Shown here: piece by piece, positions 36,284-46,182 of the stretch
Position numbering within the stretch: the stretch's first letter is position 1
Layout of the letters: each line of letters starts with the position of its first letter
The notes under the pieces: model-generated
What the model was told of the DNA's origin: nothing
The model's database searches: none
The model's input: the letters and a program-made list of their open reading frames with translations, nothing else
Program-made: the position numbers and the translations under genes
Origin: Pseudomonadota bacterium
Lineage (GTDB): Bacteria > Pseudomonadota > Gammaproteobacteria > Burkholderiales > Burkholderiaceae_C
Length of the DNA: 64,000 nucleotides
Assembly: GCA_022566735.1 (NCBI GenBank)
Contig: JADFIG010000004.1
Span: 124,001 to 188,000 of the forward strand
Direction: 5' to 3'

Positions 36284-37003
36284 ATGTCCCCTGAGTTTGT
36301 TCACCGCACGCGCATCAAGGTCTGCGGCCTCACCCGTGAGGCGGACGTGGATGCCGCGGTCGAAGCCGGCGCCGATGCCATCGGTTTCGTGCTGTACGAC
36401 AAAAGCCCCCGCCACGTCAGCGCCGAGCGCGCTGCTGTCCTGGCGCGCCGCTTGCCGCCCTTCGTCACCCCGGTCGTCCTGCTGGTCAATGCCACCGAGG
36501 CACTGCGTCAGCGTGCGCTCGACGCCGTCCCCAACGCCTTGCTGCAGTTCCATGGCGACGAGGCCCCGGCCGATTGCGCCGCGGCGGCGCGACCCTTCCT
36601 GCGGGCGGCCCGCATGGCGCCAGGCGTCGATTTGCTAGACTTCGCCCGCGCGTTCGGTCAGGCCCAGGCCTTGCTGGTCGATGCCCATGTGGAGGGCTAT
36701 GGCGGCGGTGGACAGGTGTTCGACTGGTCCTTGCTGCCGCAGCCGGGTGTCCTGCCTTTGCCCTTGGTGCTCTCGGGCGGGTTGACCGCCGCCAATGTGG
36801 GCGAGGGCATCCGGCGCGTGCGTCCCTGGGCCGTGGACGTGAGCTCCGGCGTCGAGGTCGGCAAGGGCCTCAAGGACGCCGTGCTCATGCGCCAGTTCTG
36901 TCAGGCGGTGCGTCAGGCCGACGCGTCGCTGGCCCAGGTGTCCCAGGTGCCCCAGGTGGCCCGTTCCACCGCGGCCCCATCCATCCCGGCGCCGACCGCC
37001 TGA
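36284..37003 (+). CDS. trpF: Phosphoribosylanthranilate isomerase
   Basis: TrpF performs the Amadori rearrangement of phosphoribosylanthranilate in tryptophan synthesis. The 239-aa barrel protein has the catalytic Cys in RIKVCGLTREADV (about 15), GFVLYDKSPRHVS, LLQFHGDE and the catalytic Asp near the end in WAVDVSSGVEVGKGLKD. The last 30 or so residues (Gln/Val/Pro/Ala-rich) extend beyond the usual end. It starts 134 bp after truA with an ATG at 36284 and is followed by trpB. Confidence 0.95.
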   Translation: MSPEFVHRTRIKVCGLTREADVDAAVEAGADAIGFVLYDKSPRHVSAERAAVLARRLPPFVTPVVLLVNATEALRQRALDAVPNALLQFHGDEAPADCAAAARPFLRAARMAPGVDLLDFARAFGQAQALLVDAHVEGYGGGGQVFDWSLLPQPGVLPLPLVLSGGLTAANVGEGIRRVRPWAVDVSSGVEVGKGLKDAVLMRQFCQAVRQADASLAQVSQVPQVARSTAAPSIPAPTA

Positions 37004-37030
37004 AGCGGTCGCCTCCGCATCGAAACCGAC

Positions 37031-38275
37031 ATGTTGAACTACCACCAGCCCGACGCCCGCGGCCACTTCGGCCCTTATGGCGGCACCTTCGTCTCCGAGA
37101 CGCTGATCCTGGCGCTCACCCAGCTCAAGGATGCCTACGAGCACTATCGCCACGACGAGGCCTTCAAGGCCGAGTTCCGCCGCGAGTTGGCCAACTACGT
37201 CGGCCGCCCGAGCCCGATCTACCACGCCGACCGCCTCAGCCGCGAATTGGGTGGCGCGCAGATCCACCTCAAGCGCGAGGATCTCAACCACACCGGCGCG
37301 CACAAGGTCAACAACACCATCGGCCAGGCCCTGCTGGCCAAGCGCATGGGCAAGCCCCGCGTGATCGCCGAAACCGGCGCCGGCCAGCACGGCGTGGCCA
37401 CGGCCACCATCTGTGCGCGCTACGGCATGGAGTGCGTGGTCTACATGGGCGCCGAGGACGTCAAGCGCCAGTCGCCCAATGTCTACCGCATGCACCTGCT
37501 GGGCGCCAAGGTCGTGCCTGTCGAGAGCGGCAGCAAGACGCTGAAGGACGCGCTCAACGAGGCCATGCGCGACTGGGTCACCAACGTCGAGAACACCTTC
37601 TACATCATCGGCACCGTGGCCGGTCCGCACCCGTACCCGGCCATGGTCCGCGACTTCCAGGCCATCATCGGCGAGGAGTGCCTGCAGCAGATGCCGCTGG
37701 CCATCGGTCGCCAGCCGGATGCCGTCGTGGCCTGCGTGGGCGGCGGCTCCAACGCCATGGGCATCTTCTACCCCTACATCGAGCACGAAGGCACGCGCCT
37801 GATCGGTGTGGAGGCGGCAGGCGAGGGCGCCGACAGCGGCAAGCACTCGATGTCGCTGCAAAAGGGCGTGCCGGGCGTGCTGCACGGCAACCGCACCTAC
37901 CTGCTGCAAGACGAAAACGGCCAGATCACCGAGACGCATTCGGTCTCGGCCGGCCTGGACTACCCCGGCGTCGGCCCCGAGCACGCGTACCTGAAGGACA
38001 TCGGCCGTGCGGAGTATGTCGGCATCACCGACAAGGAAGCGCTGGAAGCCTTCCACCGCCTGTGCCGCACCGAGGGCATCATCCCGGCGCTGGAGTCCAG
38101 CCATGCCGTGGCCCACGCCATGAAGCTGGCCGCTACCATGCGCCCTGACCAGCACATCCTGGTGAACCTGTCGGGCCGTGGCGACAAGGACATCGGCACC
38201 GTGGCCGACCTGACCGGCGCCGAGTTCTACTGCCGCCCCTCGTGCCGCGGCCTGTCGGTCAAGGGAGGTGCATGA
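37031..38275 (+). CDS. trpB: Tryptophan synthase beta chain
   Basis: TrpB joins indole and serine using PLP. The 414-aa protein is standard length: [12 protein letters not shown] near the start, the PLP Lys in HTGAHKVNN (about 93), [24 protein letters not shown] (phosphate loop, about 239) and SGRGDKDI at the end. It lies 27 bp after trpF. Its stop overlaps the start region of trpA in the sequence ATGATGA, so the two subunits are translationally coupled. Confidence 0.97.
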   Translation: MLNYHQPDARGHFGPYGGTFVSETLILALTQLKDAYEHYRHDEAFKAEFRRELANYVGRPSPIYHADRLSRELGGAQIHLKREDLNHTGAHKVNNTIGQALLAKRMGKPRVIAETGAGQHGVATATICARYGMECVVYMGAEDVKRQSPNVYRMHLLGAKVVPVESGSKTLKDALNEAMRDWVTNVENTFYIIGTVAGPHPYPAMVRDFQAIIGEECLQQMPLAIGRQPDAVVACVGGGSNAMGIFYPYIEHEGTRLIGVEAAGEGADSGKHSMSLQKGVPGVLHGNRTYLLQDENGQITETHSVSAGLDYPGVGPEHAYLKDIGRAEYVGITDKEALEAFHRLCRTEGIIPALESSHAVAHAMKLAATMRPDQHILVNLSGRGDKDIGTVADLTGAEFYCRPSCRGLSVKGGA

Positions 38276-39111
38276 TGAGCAACACCATCACCACCACCCG
38301 CCTGGACCACACGTTTGCCACGCTGAAGGCCCAGGGCCGCAAGGCGCTGATCCCCTACATCACCTGCGGTGACCCGTACCCGGCCAGGACGGTCGACATC
38401 ATGCTGGCCATGGCCGAAGCCGGTGCCGACGTGATCGAGTTGGGCGTGCCTTTCTCTGACCCGATGGCCGACGGCCCGGTCATCCAGAAGGCGGCCGAGC
38501 GCGCCCTGGCGCAGGGCATCTCGCTGAACCACGTGCTGGCCGATGTGCGCGCTTTTCGCGAGCGCAACGCCACCACGCCCGTCGTGCTGATGGGCTATGC
38601 CAACCCCATCGAAAACCACGACCTGCGCCATGGCGCGGGCAGCTTCGTGCGCGATGCCAAGGCCGCGGGCGTCGATGGCGTGCTGGTGGTGGACTACCCG
38701 CCCGAGGAATGCGAAGAGTTCGCCGCGCGCCTGAAGGCCGCCGATCTGGCGCCCATCTTCCTGCTGGCGCCCACTTCCACCGAGCAGCGCATGGCCGAAG
38801 TGGGCCGCATCGCGGCGGGCTACGTTTACTACGTCTCGCTCAAGGGCGTGACCGGTGCGGGCCACCTGGACACCTCCGCCGTGGCCGACATGGTGCCGCG
38901 CATCCGTGCGCACGTCAGCGTGCCCGTCGGCGTGGGCTTTGGCATCCGCGATGCCGAGACGGCCAAGGCCGTGGCTGCCGTGTCGGATGCCGTGGTGATC
39001 GGCTCGCGCCTGGTCCAACTGCTCGAAACCCAATCCCCTGAAACCGTGGCTGCAGCGGCCCGCGGCTTCATCGCCGAAATCCGCGCTGCACTGGATTCCC
39101 TGAAAGGATGA
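38275..39111 (+). CDS. trpA: Tryptophan synthase alpha chain
   Basis: TrpA cleaves indole-3-glycerol phosphate and channels indole to TrpB. The 278-aa protein has [11 protein letters not shown], the catalytic Glu in [16 protein letters not shown] (about 52-67), and phosphate loops SLKGVTGAG and GFGIRDAE. Two adjacent ATGs (38272 and 38275) follow the GGGAGG site; the second is better spaced (6 bp) and is chosen. It overlaps trpB by one base. Confidence 0.96.
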   Translation: MSNTITTTRLDHTFATLKAQGRKALIPYITCGDPYPARTVDIMLAMAEAGADVIELGVPFSDPMADGPVIQKAAERALAQGISLNHVLADVRAFRERNATTPVVLMGYANPIENHDLRHGAGSFVRDAKAAGVDGVLVVDYPPEECEEFAARLKAADLAPIFLLAPTSTEQRMAEVGRIAAGYVYYVSLKGVTGAGHLDTSAVADMVPRIRAHVSVPVGVGFGIRDAETAKAVAAVSDAVVIGSRLVQLLETQSPETVAAAARGFIAEIRAALDSLKG

Positions 39112-39116
39112 CCGAG

Positions 39117-39992
39117 ATGTCTTGGCTTGAAAAACTGCTGCCCCCGAAGATCCAGCCGACCGACCCGGCCGAGCGCCGCTCGGTGCCGGAAGGCCTGTGG
39201 GTGAAGTGCCCGTCTTGCGAGACGGTGCTCTACAAGAACGACCTCGAGGCCAACGTCAACGTGTGCCCGAAATGCGGTCACCACCACCGCATCGGTGCGC
39301 GCGCCCGCCTGGACGCTTTCCTGGATGCCGAAGGCCGCTACGAGATCGGCCAGGAAGTGCTGCCGGTCGACGCGCTGAAGTTCAAGGACAGCCGCAAGTA
39401 CCCCGAGCGCCTCAAGCAGGGCATGGAAGCCACTGGTGAAACCGATGCCCTGATCGTCATGGGCGGCTCGGTGCACAGCATCCCCGTGGTGACAGCCTGC
39501 TTCGAGTTCGACTTCATGGGCGGCTCCATGGGCTCGGTGGTGGGTGAGCGTTTCGTGCGCGGCGTGGAAACCGCCGTGGACCAGAAGACGCCCTTCATCT
39601 CCTTCACAGCGACCGGCGGCGCCCGCATGCAGGAAGGCCTGCTGAGCCTGATGCAGATGGCCAAGACCAACGCGGCCCTGACCCGCCTGGCCAAGGCCAA
39701 GTTGCCCTACATCAGCGTGCTGACCGACCCGACCATGGGCGGCGTGTCGGCTTCGTTCGCCTTCATGGGCGACGTGGTCATCGCCGAACCCAAGGCCCTG
39801 ATCGGTTTTGCCGGCCCGCGCGTGATCGAGAACACCGTGCGCGAAGTGCTGCCCGAAGGCTTCCAGCGCTCGGAGTTCCTGCTGCAAAAGGGTGCCGTGG
39901 ACATGATCATGGACCGTCGCGAACTGCGCCGTGCCATCGCCCGCCAGCTGGCCATCCTGACGCGCCAGCCGGCCGACGCCGTCTCGGTCTGA
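39117..39992 (+). CDS. accD: Acetyl-CoA carboxylase carboxyltransferase beta subunit
   Basis: AccD with AccA transfers CO2 from biotin to acetyl-CoA, giving malonyl-CoA for fatty acid synthesis. The 291-aa protein starts [13 protein letters not shown]. It has the N-terminal zinc ribbon (CPSC ... CPKC, about 28-50) and the carboxyltransferase core with [23 protein letters not shown] and [19 protein letters not shown] 39117 is preferred over 39108 because the AAAGGA site is directly against the latter. It follows trpA, as in many proteobacteria, and has its own terminator. Confidence 0.96.
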   Translation: MSWLEKLLPPKIQPTDPAERRSVPEGLWVKCPSCETVLYKNDLEANVNVCPKCGHHHRIGARARLDAFLDAEGRYEIGQEVLPVDALKFKDSRKYPERLKQGMEATGETDALIVMGGSVHSIPVVTACFEFDFMGGSMGSVVGERFVRGVETAVDQKTPFISFTATGGARMQEGLLSLMQMAKTNAALTRLAKAKLPYISVLTDPTMGGVSASFAFMGDVVIAEPKALIGFAGPRVIENTVREVLPEGFQRSEFLLQKGAVDMIMDRRELRRAIARQLAILTRQPADAVSV

Positions 39993-40013
39993 GCCTGAGG
40001 GCTCCCCTCCAAG

Positions 40014-40038
40014 CGGGCTGCGCTGAGCAGCCCGTTTT
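40014..40038 (+). terminator. Rho-independent terminator after accD
   Basis: CGGGCTGC-GCTGA-GCAGCCCG forms a perfect 8-bp stem with a 5-nt loop and is followed by TTTT. It lies 21 bp after the accD stop. Confidence 0.85.
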
Positions 40039-40127
40039 GCTTCCCGCGGGCCTGTGTTTGCATCCTGCCGTTGCAACCCGCTGTTTTGCCCTCAGCTGAC
40101 GGGGGCCGATGCCTGTCGATTCCTGCC

Positions 40128-41513
40128 ATGAACGCTTCCTCCTTCTCTGACCGCAGCCTGGCCGACTGGCTGGCCCATTGCGAACGCCTGCACACCGTCG
40201 GCATCGACATGGGCTTGGCCCGCGTGGGCGAGGTCTGGCACCGCACGGGCGTGACGCTGGGCACGCCGCTGGGCGCCGAGCCGGGCGATGGCGCGCCGGT
40301 GGTGTTCACCGTGGCGGGCACGAATGGCAAGGGCTCGACCTGCGCCATGCTGGAGGGCATCTTGCAGTCCTCGGGCTTCCGCGTGGGCGTGTACAGCTCG
40401 CCGCACCTGGTGCATTTCGAAGAACGCTGCCGCATCGACGGGCAACTGGTGACGCCCGAGGCGCTGCTGCCGCATTTCGAGGCCATCGAGGCCGCGCGTG
40501 GCGAGACCCCGTTGACCTACTTCGAGTTCACCACCCTGGCCATCCTGCGCCTGCTGGCGACCTCGGGGCTGGACGCCGTCATCCTGGAGGTGGGGCTGGG
40601 CGGTCGCCTGGACGCGGTCAACGTGGTCGATGCCGACTGCGCCATCGTCACCAGCATCGACCTGGACCACATGGACTACCTGGGTCCGGACCGCGAGGCC
40701 ATCGGCTTCGAGAAGGCCGGCATCATGAGGGCAGGGCGGCCGGCCGTGGTTTCTGACCCCCAGCCGCCGCTCAGCCTGGTGGGCCATGCCGAGGCCATCG
40801 GCGCGGACCTGTGGCTGTCCGGTCGCGACCACAACTACGCGGGCGACCGCCAGCAGTGGTCCTGGGGGGGGCGCAGCAAGCGTTTCAACGGCATGGCCTA
40901 CCCGGCGCTGCGCGGCGCCAACCAGTTGCTCAACGCCTCGGGCGTGCTGGCGGCGCTGGAAGCCATGCGCCACCGCCTGCCGGTGTCGGCCCAGGCCGTG
41001 CGCACCGGCCTGGCCACGGTGGAGTTGCCCGGGCGATTCCAGATCGTGCCGGGGCAGCCCACGCTGATCCTGGACGTGGCGCACAACCCCCACGCGGCGG
41101 CCACGCTGGCCGTCAACCTCGACCAGATGGGCTTTTTCCCGCGCACCCACGCGGTGTGGGGCGCCATGGCCGACAAGGACCTGGCCGGCATGGTGCACAA
41201 GCTGCGCCCCCTGGTCGACGCCTGGCATTGCTGCGACCTGCCCACGCCCCGCGCGGCCTCGGCCCAGCAGCTGCAAGAGGCCATCGAGGCCGACCGCGCG
41301 GCCCATCCCTCGGCGACGGCACCCAAAGCCACCGTCAGCACCCATGCCGACCCGATGGCCGCTTTGCTGGCCGCCCTGGCGGCGGCGGACCCCACGGATA
41401 GAATCGTGGTTTTCGGGTCCTTCTACACGGTGGGTGGCGTGCTGCACGCGGGCCTGCCCAAGTTGAATGCGCCCCATCTGGCATCGGGTGGGGCCGCGTC
41501 GCCTTCGGCCTGA
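40128..41513 (+). CDS. folC: Dihydrofolate/folylpolyglutamate synthase
   Basis: FolC makes dihydrofolate from dihydropteroate and adds glutamates to folates. The 461-aa protein shows the Mur-ligase ATP loop VAGTNGKGSTCAML (about 62-75), the folate-site stretch YSSPHLVHFEERCRIDG, LEVGLGGRLDAVN, SIDLDHMDYLG and AHNPHAAATL. ATG 40128 starts MNASSFSDRSLADWL, as in relatives. The usual neighbours follow: SPOR protein, cvpA and purF. Confidence 0.95.
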   Translation: MNASSFSDRSLADWLAHCERLHTVGIDMGLARVGEVWHRTGVTLGTPLGAEPGDGAPVVFTVAGTNGKGSTCAMLEGILQSSGFRVGVYSSPHLVHFEERCRIDGQLVTPEALLPHFEAIEAARGETPLTYFEFTTLAILRLLATSGLDAVILEVGLGGRLDAVNVVDADCAIVTSIDLDHMDYLGPDREAIGFEKAGIMRAGRPAVVSDPQPPLSLVGHAEAIGADLWLSGRDHNYAGDRQQWSWGGRSKRFNGMAYPALRGANQLLNASGVLAALEAMRHRLPVSAQAVRTGLATVELPGRFQIVPGQPTLILDVAHNPHAAATLAVNLDQMGFFPRTHAVWGAMADKDLAGMVHKLRPLVDAWHCCDLPTPRAASAQQLQEAIEADRAAHPSATAPKATVSTHADPMAALLAALAAADPTDRIVVFGSFYTVGGVLHAGLPKLNAPHLASGGAASPSA

Positions 41514-41579
41514 GGTCGGCGATCCCCCGAGCCTGTCCACCGCCCGCCGTCCTGCCCCACGCCACCCTGACACCCGAGC

Positions 41580-42560
41580 ATGCCGCTGCCATCTTTCCTT
41601 GAGCGCTTCCGTCGCGGGTCGGCTGCGACACCTGACGCCGTGCCCCTGTCCTCGTCCGACGTCGAAGCCCTGCGCGTGCGGGCTCGCCGTCGCCTCATCG
41701 GCATGGTGGTGCTGGTGGGCGCGGGCGTGATCGGCTTCCCCTGGTTGTTCGAGACCAAGCCCCGCCCGATGGCGGGTGACATCCAGATCGTGCAGGCGCC
41801 TCAGCCTGGCGTCAGCGTGGGTGCGAGCGGCAATGGCCCGGCCGGTGGCGCCACCGCAACCGCCGGTGCCGCGGCCGTGGCAGGCGCGACCATCGCGGCA
41901 GTGACCGCGCCGCGCGATGCTGCCGCGCCCGCCCGTGCCGAAACCGCCCGTGCCGCGGCCGAGGTGCCGACGCTGCCCAAGGCCACCGGCAGCGCTGGCG
42001 AGGAGCGCGAAGAGTTCATCTCCGATGCGCCCGCCAGGCCCGCGGCGTCCAGGCCTGTCCTTGCCAAGCCGGTGCCGCCCAAGGCCGTGGCTTCTGCGCC
42101 CAAGCCCGCGGCATCCAGGCCGGCGGACAAGGCGGAGAAAGCCGACAAGGCGGAGAAAGCCGACAAGGCGGAGAAAGCCGACAAGGCGGTGGCCAAGGGC
42201 CCGGACAAGTCGTCGGACAAATCGCCAGACAAGGCCTCCGACAAAGCCAAGGACAAGCTGGCCGAGAAGAAGCCGGAAAAATCCGACAAGGCCGACAAGG
42301 CCGACAAGGCAGCCGACAAGGACAAGTCCTCGACCCGGTACGTGGTGCAGTTCGGTGCCTTTGCCGAGGCCAGTGCCGCCCACGAGGCCCGTCTGAAAGC
42401 CGAGCGCCTGGGCCTCAAGACCTACGCGCAACAGGTGGACACGCCGCAAGGCAAGCGCATCCGGGTGCGCCTGGGCCCGTTTGCCGACAAGGCCGAGGCC
42501 GACAAGGCCGCTGCCAGCCTGCGCAAGGCGGGTCTGCCTGGTGCGGTGCTCACCCTCTGA
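41580..42560 (+). CDS. SPOR-domain membrane protein (DedD-like)
   Basis: This is a predicted cell-division-linked protein that binds denuded peptidoglycan. The 326-aa product has a cytoplasmic start, one membrane helix (LIGMVVLVGAGVIGFPWLF, about 39-57), and an Ala/Pro-rich then Lys/Ala/Asp/Glu-rich periplasmic linker. The linker includes tandem KADKAE units from an exact 18-bp DNA repeat (42126-42189). A C-terminal SPOR domain follows (YVVQFGAFAEASAAHEAR ... RIRVRLGPFADKAEA, about 255-326). It sits between folC and cvpA, the conserved place of dedD. Septal localisation is inferred from family knowledge. Confidence 0.9.
   Translation: MPLPSFLERFRRGSAATPDAVPLSSSDVEALRVRARRRLIGMVVLVGAGVIGFPWLFETKPRPMAGDIQIVQAPQPGVSVGASGNGPAGGATATAGAAAVAGATIAAVTAPRDAAAPARAETARAAAEVPTLPKATGSAGEEREEFISDAPARPAASRPVLAKPVPPKAVASAPKPAASRPADKAEKADKAEKADKAEKADKAVAKGPDKSSDKSPDKASDKAKDKLAEKKPEKSDKADKADKAADKDKSSTRYVVQFGAFAEASAAHEARLKAERLGLKTYAQQVDTPQGKRIRVRLGPFADKAEADKAAASLRKAGLPGAVLTL
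42126..42189 (+). repeat. 18-bp tandem repeat in the SPOR-protein linker
   Basis: The unit GACAAGGCGGAGAAAGCC occurs three times exactly, plus 10 bases of a fourth, encoding (DKAEKA)n. It is in frame, so copy-number change would alter only linker length. Confidence 0.9.
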
Positions 42561-42585
42561 TCGCCTGAACCTCTGAAGCAGCCCG

Positions 42586-43203
42586 ATGCCCCCCACGGTG
42601 GAAGCCATCACCCAGGTCGTGCAAGTCGCGCAAGTCGCGCAGCTTGCCCCGCTGGCGCAGGCCTCTCAGGCCAGCGCGGTGGGCGCCGGGCTGCCTGCGG
42701 CCTGGACCCTGCTCGACCTGCTGCTGGCCGTGGGGCTGGGCGTGTCGGTGCTGGTGGGCATCTGGCGCGGCCTGCTCACCGAGGTGCTGGCCCTGCTGGG
42801 CTGGGCTGTGGCGTACATCGCATCCCAGTACCTGGGGGCCGATGCGGGGCAGCATGTGCCTGTCGGTGCGCCCGGTTCGCGCGTGAACGTGCTGGCCGGC
42901 ATGGTGGTGGTGTTCGCGCTGACCTGGCTGGTCTGGGCGGTGCTGTCCTGGGGCATGCGTGAGATCCTCAAAGCCTCCGGCCTGAGCGGCACCGACCGCC
43001 TGCTGGGCGCGGTGTTCGGCCTGATGCGCGGTCTGGTGGTCGCCCTGGTGGTGGTCACGCTGGTGCAGATGACGCCGCTGGCCCAATCCGAGTTGTGGCG
43101 GTCTTCACGCAGCGTGGGCTGGATGCAGACCCTGCTGCAAGGGCTTCGGCCCATCCTGCCCGATCAGGTGCTTCAATTCCTGCCGGAGCCCGGCCCGACG
43201 TGA
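42586..43203 (+). CDS. cvpA: CvpA family membrane protein
   Basis: CvpA proteins are small inner-membrane proteins, required for colicin V production in E. coli and linked to envelope stress. The 205-aa product has four predicted membrane helices (about 42-62, 66-82, 105-125 and 145-165). The family motif appears in LLAVGLGVSVLVGIWRGLLTEV and DRLLGAVFGLMRGLVVALV. The first 35 residues are Val/Gln/Ala-rich and precede the conserved part. The neighbours, the SPOR gene and purF, match the typical gene order. Confidence 0.9.
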   Translation: MPPTVEAITQVVQVAQVAQLAPLAQASQASAVGAGLPAAWTLLDLLLAVGLGVSVLVGIWRGLLTEVLALLGWAVAYIASQYLGADAGQHVPVGAPGSRVNVLAGMVVVFALTWLVWAVLSWGMREILKASGLSGTDRLLGAVFGLMRGLVVALVVVTLVQMTPLAQSELWRSSRSVGWMQTLLQGLRPILPDQVLQFLPEPGPT

Positions 43204-43284
43204 TGTCTGAGCGGCGCTTCGGTGCCTGTTTTTCGTTGTTTTGTTTGTGTTTGTGAGCGGACGCAGTCCGCGGAGAGGTGAACC

Positions 43285-44811
43285 ATGTGCGGCATCGTGG
43301 GGGTGATTTCCAAGGCGCCCGTCAACCAGCTGATCTATGACGCGCTGCTGCTGCTGCAACACCGTGGTCAGGACGCTGCCGGCATCGTCACGGCCGGGCC
43401 GGATGCGCACGGCCGCAAGTTCTTCATGCACAAGGCCCGCGGCATGGTCAAGGACGTGTTCCGCACCCGCAACATGCGTGCGCTGCCCGGCACCGTGGGC
43501 CTGGGCCAGGTGCGCTACCCGACCGCCGGCAACGCCTTCAACGAGGAAGAGGCCCAGCCCTTCTACGTGAACGCACCTTTCGGCCTGGTGCTGGTGCACA
43601 ACGGCAACCTGACCAATGCCCACGCCTTGCGCGACGAGCTGTTCGAGATCGACCGCCGCCACCTCAACACCGACAGCGACACCGAGGTGCTCATCAACGT
43701 GATGGCCCACGAGCTGGAGCTGGCCGGTCGCGAACTGCCGCTCACCCCCGCTGCCGTCTTCAAGGCCGTGCGTGCCGTGCACAAGCGCATCAAGGGCTCT
43801 TACGCCGTGATCTGCCTGATCGCAGGCCACGGCCTGGTGGCTTTCCGTGACCCCTTCGGCATCCGCCCGCTGTGCTACGGTGAAGCCGACCTGCCCGAGG
43901 GCCGCGAGGTCATGGTGGCCAGCGAGTCCGTGGCCCTGGAAGGCACCAGCCACCGCTTTGTGCGCGACGTCAAGCCCGGCGAGGCCCTGTTCATCGACCT
44001 CGACGGCGTGGTGCATGCCGAGCAGTGCGCTGACCACCCCGTGCTCAACCCCTGCATGTTCGAGTACGTGTACCTGGCCCGTCCGGACTCGGTCATGGAC
44101 GGCGTCTCGGTCTACCAGGCGCGTCTGGAAATGGGCGAGACCCTGGCGCAGCGCGTCATCTCGACCATGCCGCCCTCCGAGATCGACGTGGTCATCCCCA
44201 TCCCCGAATCCAGCCGGCCCTCGGCCATGCAGCTGGCGCAGAAGCTGGGCAAGCCCTACCGCGAGGGCTTCGTGAAGAACCGCTACGTGGGCCGCACCTT
44301 CATCATGCCGGGGCAGGGCGTGCGCAAGAAGTCCGTGCGCCAGAAGCTCAACGCCATCGGCCTGGAGTTCAAGGGCCGCAACGTGCTGCTGGTCGACGAC
44401 TCCATCGTGCGCGGCACCACCTCCAAGGAAATCGTGCAGATGGCCCGCGAGGCGGGCGCCAACAAGGTCTACCTGGCCTCGGCGGCGCCCCCGGTGAAGT
44501 TCCCCAACGTCTACGGCATCGACATGCCCACCAAGGCCGAACTGGTGGCCCACGGCCGCACCCTGGACGACATCCGCAAGATCATCGGCTGCGACGCCCT
44601 GATCTACCAGGACGTGGACGCGATGAAGCAGGTGGTGGGCCGGCTCAACCCCGCCATCCAGGGCTTCGAGGCATCCTGCTTCGATGGCGTCTACATCACG
44701 GGTGACGTGAGCGCGGCCGATTTCGCCGCCATCGAGTCGCAGCGCCTGACGCAGAAGGACGAGGACGAGGCTTCCAACTCCCGCCTGGCCCTGCAGAACC
44801 AGCCTGACTGA
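43285..44811 (+). CDS. purF: Amidophosphoribosyltransferase
   Basis: PurF commits PRPP to purine synthesis by transferring the amide of glutamine. The 508-aa protein begins MCGIVGVI; Cys2 becomes the N-terminal nucleophile after Met removal, which fixes the start. The glutamine domain shows [17 protein letters not shown] and HNGNLTNA. The PRPP-binding loop is [18 protein letters not shown] (about 371-388). GAGAGG precedes the ATG. A perfect 7-bp hairpin (GGGTGGC ... GCCACCC, 44821-44843) lies between purF and metZ. Confidence 0.97.
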   Translation: MCGIVGVISKAPVNQLIYDALLLLQHRGQDAAGIVTAGPDAHGRKFFMHKARGMVKDVFRTRNMRALPGTVGLGQVRYPTAGNAFNEEEAQPFYVNAPFGLVLVHNGNLTNAHALRDELFEIDRRHLNTDSDTEVLINVMAHELELAGRELPLTPAAVFKAVRAVHKRIKGSYAVICLIAGHGLVAFRDPFGIRPLCYGEADLPEGREVMVASESVALEGTSHRFVRDVKPGEALFIDLDGVVHAEQCADHPVLNPCMFEYVYLARPDSVMDGVSVYQARLEMGETLAQRVISTMPPSEIDVVIPIPESSRPSAMQLAQKLGKPYREGFVKNRYVGRTFIMPGQGVRKKSVRQKLNAIGLEFKGRNVLLVDDSIVRGTTSKEIVQMAREAGANKVYLASAAPPVKFPNVYGIDMPTKAELVAHGRTLDDIRKIIGCDALIYQDVDAMKQVVGRLNPAIQGFEASCFDGVYITGDVSAADFAAIESQRLTQKDEDEASNSRLALQNQPD

Positions 44812-44857
44812 CCTTGACCTGGGTGGCCATGACGCAGCCACCCCACGGAGCCCACCC

Positions 44858-46144
44858 ATGGCCGCCACCGACGACAAGAAGCGCCTGCCGCGCAAGGACC
44901 TGCCCGCCGATGCCCACATCGAGACGCTGGCCGTGCGCGAAGGCCTGCCCCCCACGCAGTGGGGCGAGAACTCCGAAGCCCTGTTCCTGACCAGCAGCTT
45001 CAACCACCCCGATGCCGCCACCGCGGCCGCGCGCTTCGCCAATGAGGAAGAAGCCTTCGTCTACACGCGCTTCACCAACCCGACGACGATGATGTTCGAG
45101 CGTCGGCTGGCGGCGCTCGAAGGCACCGAAGCGGCGATCGCCACGTCCAGCGGCATGAGCGCCATCCTCATGCTCATCCTGGGCTTGCTGAAGTCGGGCG
45201 ACCACGTCGTGTGCTCGCACAGCGTGTTCGGCTCGACCATCTCGCTGCTGGCCAACCAGTTCGGCAAGTTCGGCATCGAGACCACCTTCGTGTCGCAAAC
45301 CGATGTGCAGCAGTGGCGCGAGGCCATGCGCCCCAACACCAGGTTGCTGTTCGCCGAAACGCCCAGCAACCCGCTGACCGAGGTCTGCGACATCGCCGCG
45401 CTGGCCGAGGTCGCCCACACCGCTGGCGCCCTGCTGGCCGTGGACAACTGCTTTTGCACGCCCGCGCTGCAAAAGCCCGTGGAGATGGGCGCCGACCTCA
45501 TCGTGCACTCGGGCACCAAATACCTCGACGGCCAGGGGCGCGTGCTGGCCGGTGCAGTCTGCGGCCCCGATGCCATCGTCAACGGCCCGCTGATGGCCAC
45601 CTTGCGCGGCGCCGGCATGACCCTGTCGCCCTTCAACGCCTGGGTCGTGCTCAAGGGCCTGGAGACGCTGTCCATCCGCATGGCCGCACAAAGCGCCAAC
45701 GCGCTCAAGCTGGCGCAATGGCTGGAGCAGCAACCGCAGGTGGACAAGGTCTTCTACCCGGGCCTGCCCAGCCACCCGCAGCACGCCTTGGCCATGAGGC
45801 AGCAAAACGGCTGCGGTGGCGCGGTGGTGTCCTTCACCACGAAGCCTGCGCATGGCCCTGTCACCGTGCCGGGCCCGGCCACCCTGAGCGAAGACGCGAT
45901 GCGCCTGCGCCAGGCCGCCTTCCACGTGATCGACCACACCCGGCTGTGCTCCATCACCTCGAACCTGGGCGACACCAAGACCCTCATCACGCACCCGGCG
46001 AGCACCTCGCACGGGCGCCTCACCGAAGACCAGCGCCTGGCCGCCGGCATCACGCAGGGCATGATCCGCGTGGCCGTGGGCCTGGAGCACATCGACGACC
46101 TCAAGGCCGACCTCGCCCGTGGCCTCGACACCTTGAATGCCTGA
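44858..46144 (+). CDS. metZ: O-succinylhomoserine sulfhydrylase
   Basis: MetZ is a PLP enzyme making homocysteine from O-succinylhomoserine and sulfide in methionine synthesis. The 428-aa protein belongs to the Cys/Met metabolism family: FVYTRFTNPTTMMFE, SSGMSAILMLIL, VDNCFCTPALQKP and the PLP Lys in HSGTKYLDGQGR (about 224). Position after purF is typical for metZ in betaproteobacteria and pseudomonads. A closely related cystathionine synthase role cannot be fully excluded by sequence alone. Confidence 0.92.
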   Translation: MAATDDKKRLPRKDLPADAHIETLAVREGLPPTQWGENSEALFLTSSFNHPDAATAAARFANEEEAFVYTRFTNPTTMMFERRLAALEGTEAAIATSSGMSAILMLILGLLKSGDHVVCSHSVFGSTISLLANQFGKFGIETTFVSQTDVQQWREAMRPNTRLLFAETPSNPLTEVCDIAALAEVAHTAGALLAVDNCFCTPALQKPVEMGADLIVHSGTKYLDGQGRVLAGAVCGPDAIVNGPLMATLRGAGMTLSPFNAWVVLKGLETLSIRMAAQSANALKLAQWLEQQPQVDKVFYPGLPSHPQHALAMRQQNGCGGAVVSFTTKPAHGPVTVPGPATLSEDAMRLRQAAFHVIDHTRLCSITSNLGDTKTLITHPASTSHGRLTEDQRLAAGITQGMIRVAVGLEHIDDLKADLARGLDTLNA

Positions 46145-46182
46145 CAAGCGCCTGACGCTTGCTTGACACCCGACAGCCCCCC

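Noticed and set aside
44821-44843. Hairpin between purF and metZ as a terminator
   Set aside because: A perfect 7-bp stem but no T run, and metZ follows in the same direction. It is kept only as a remark under purF.
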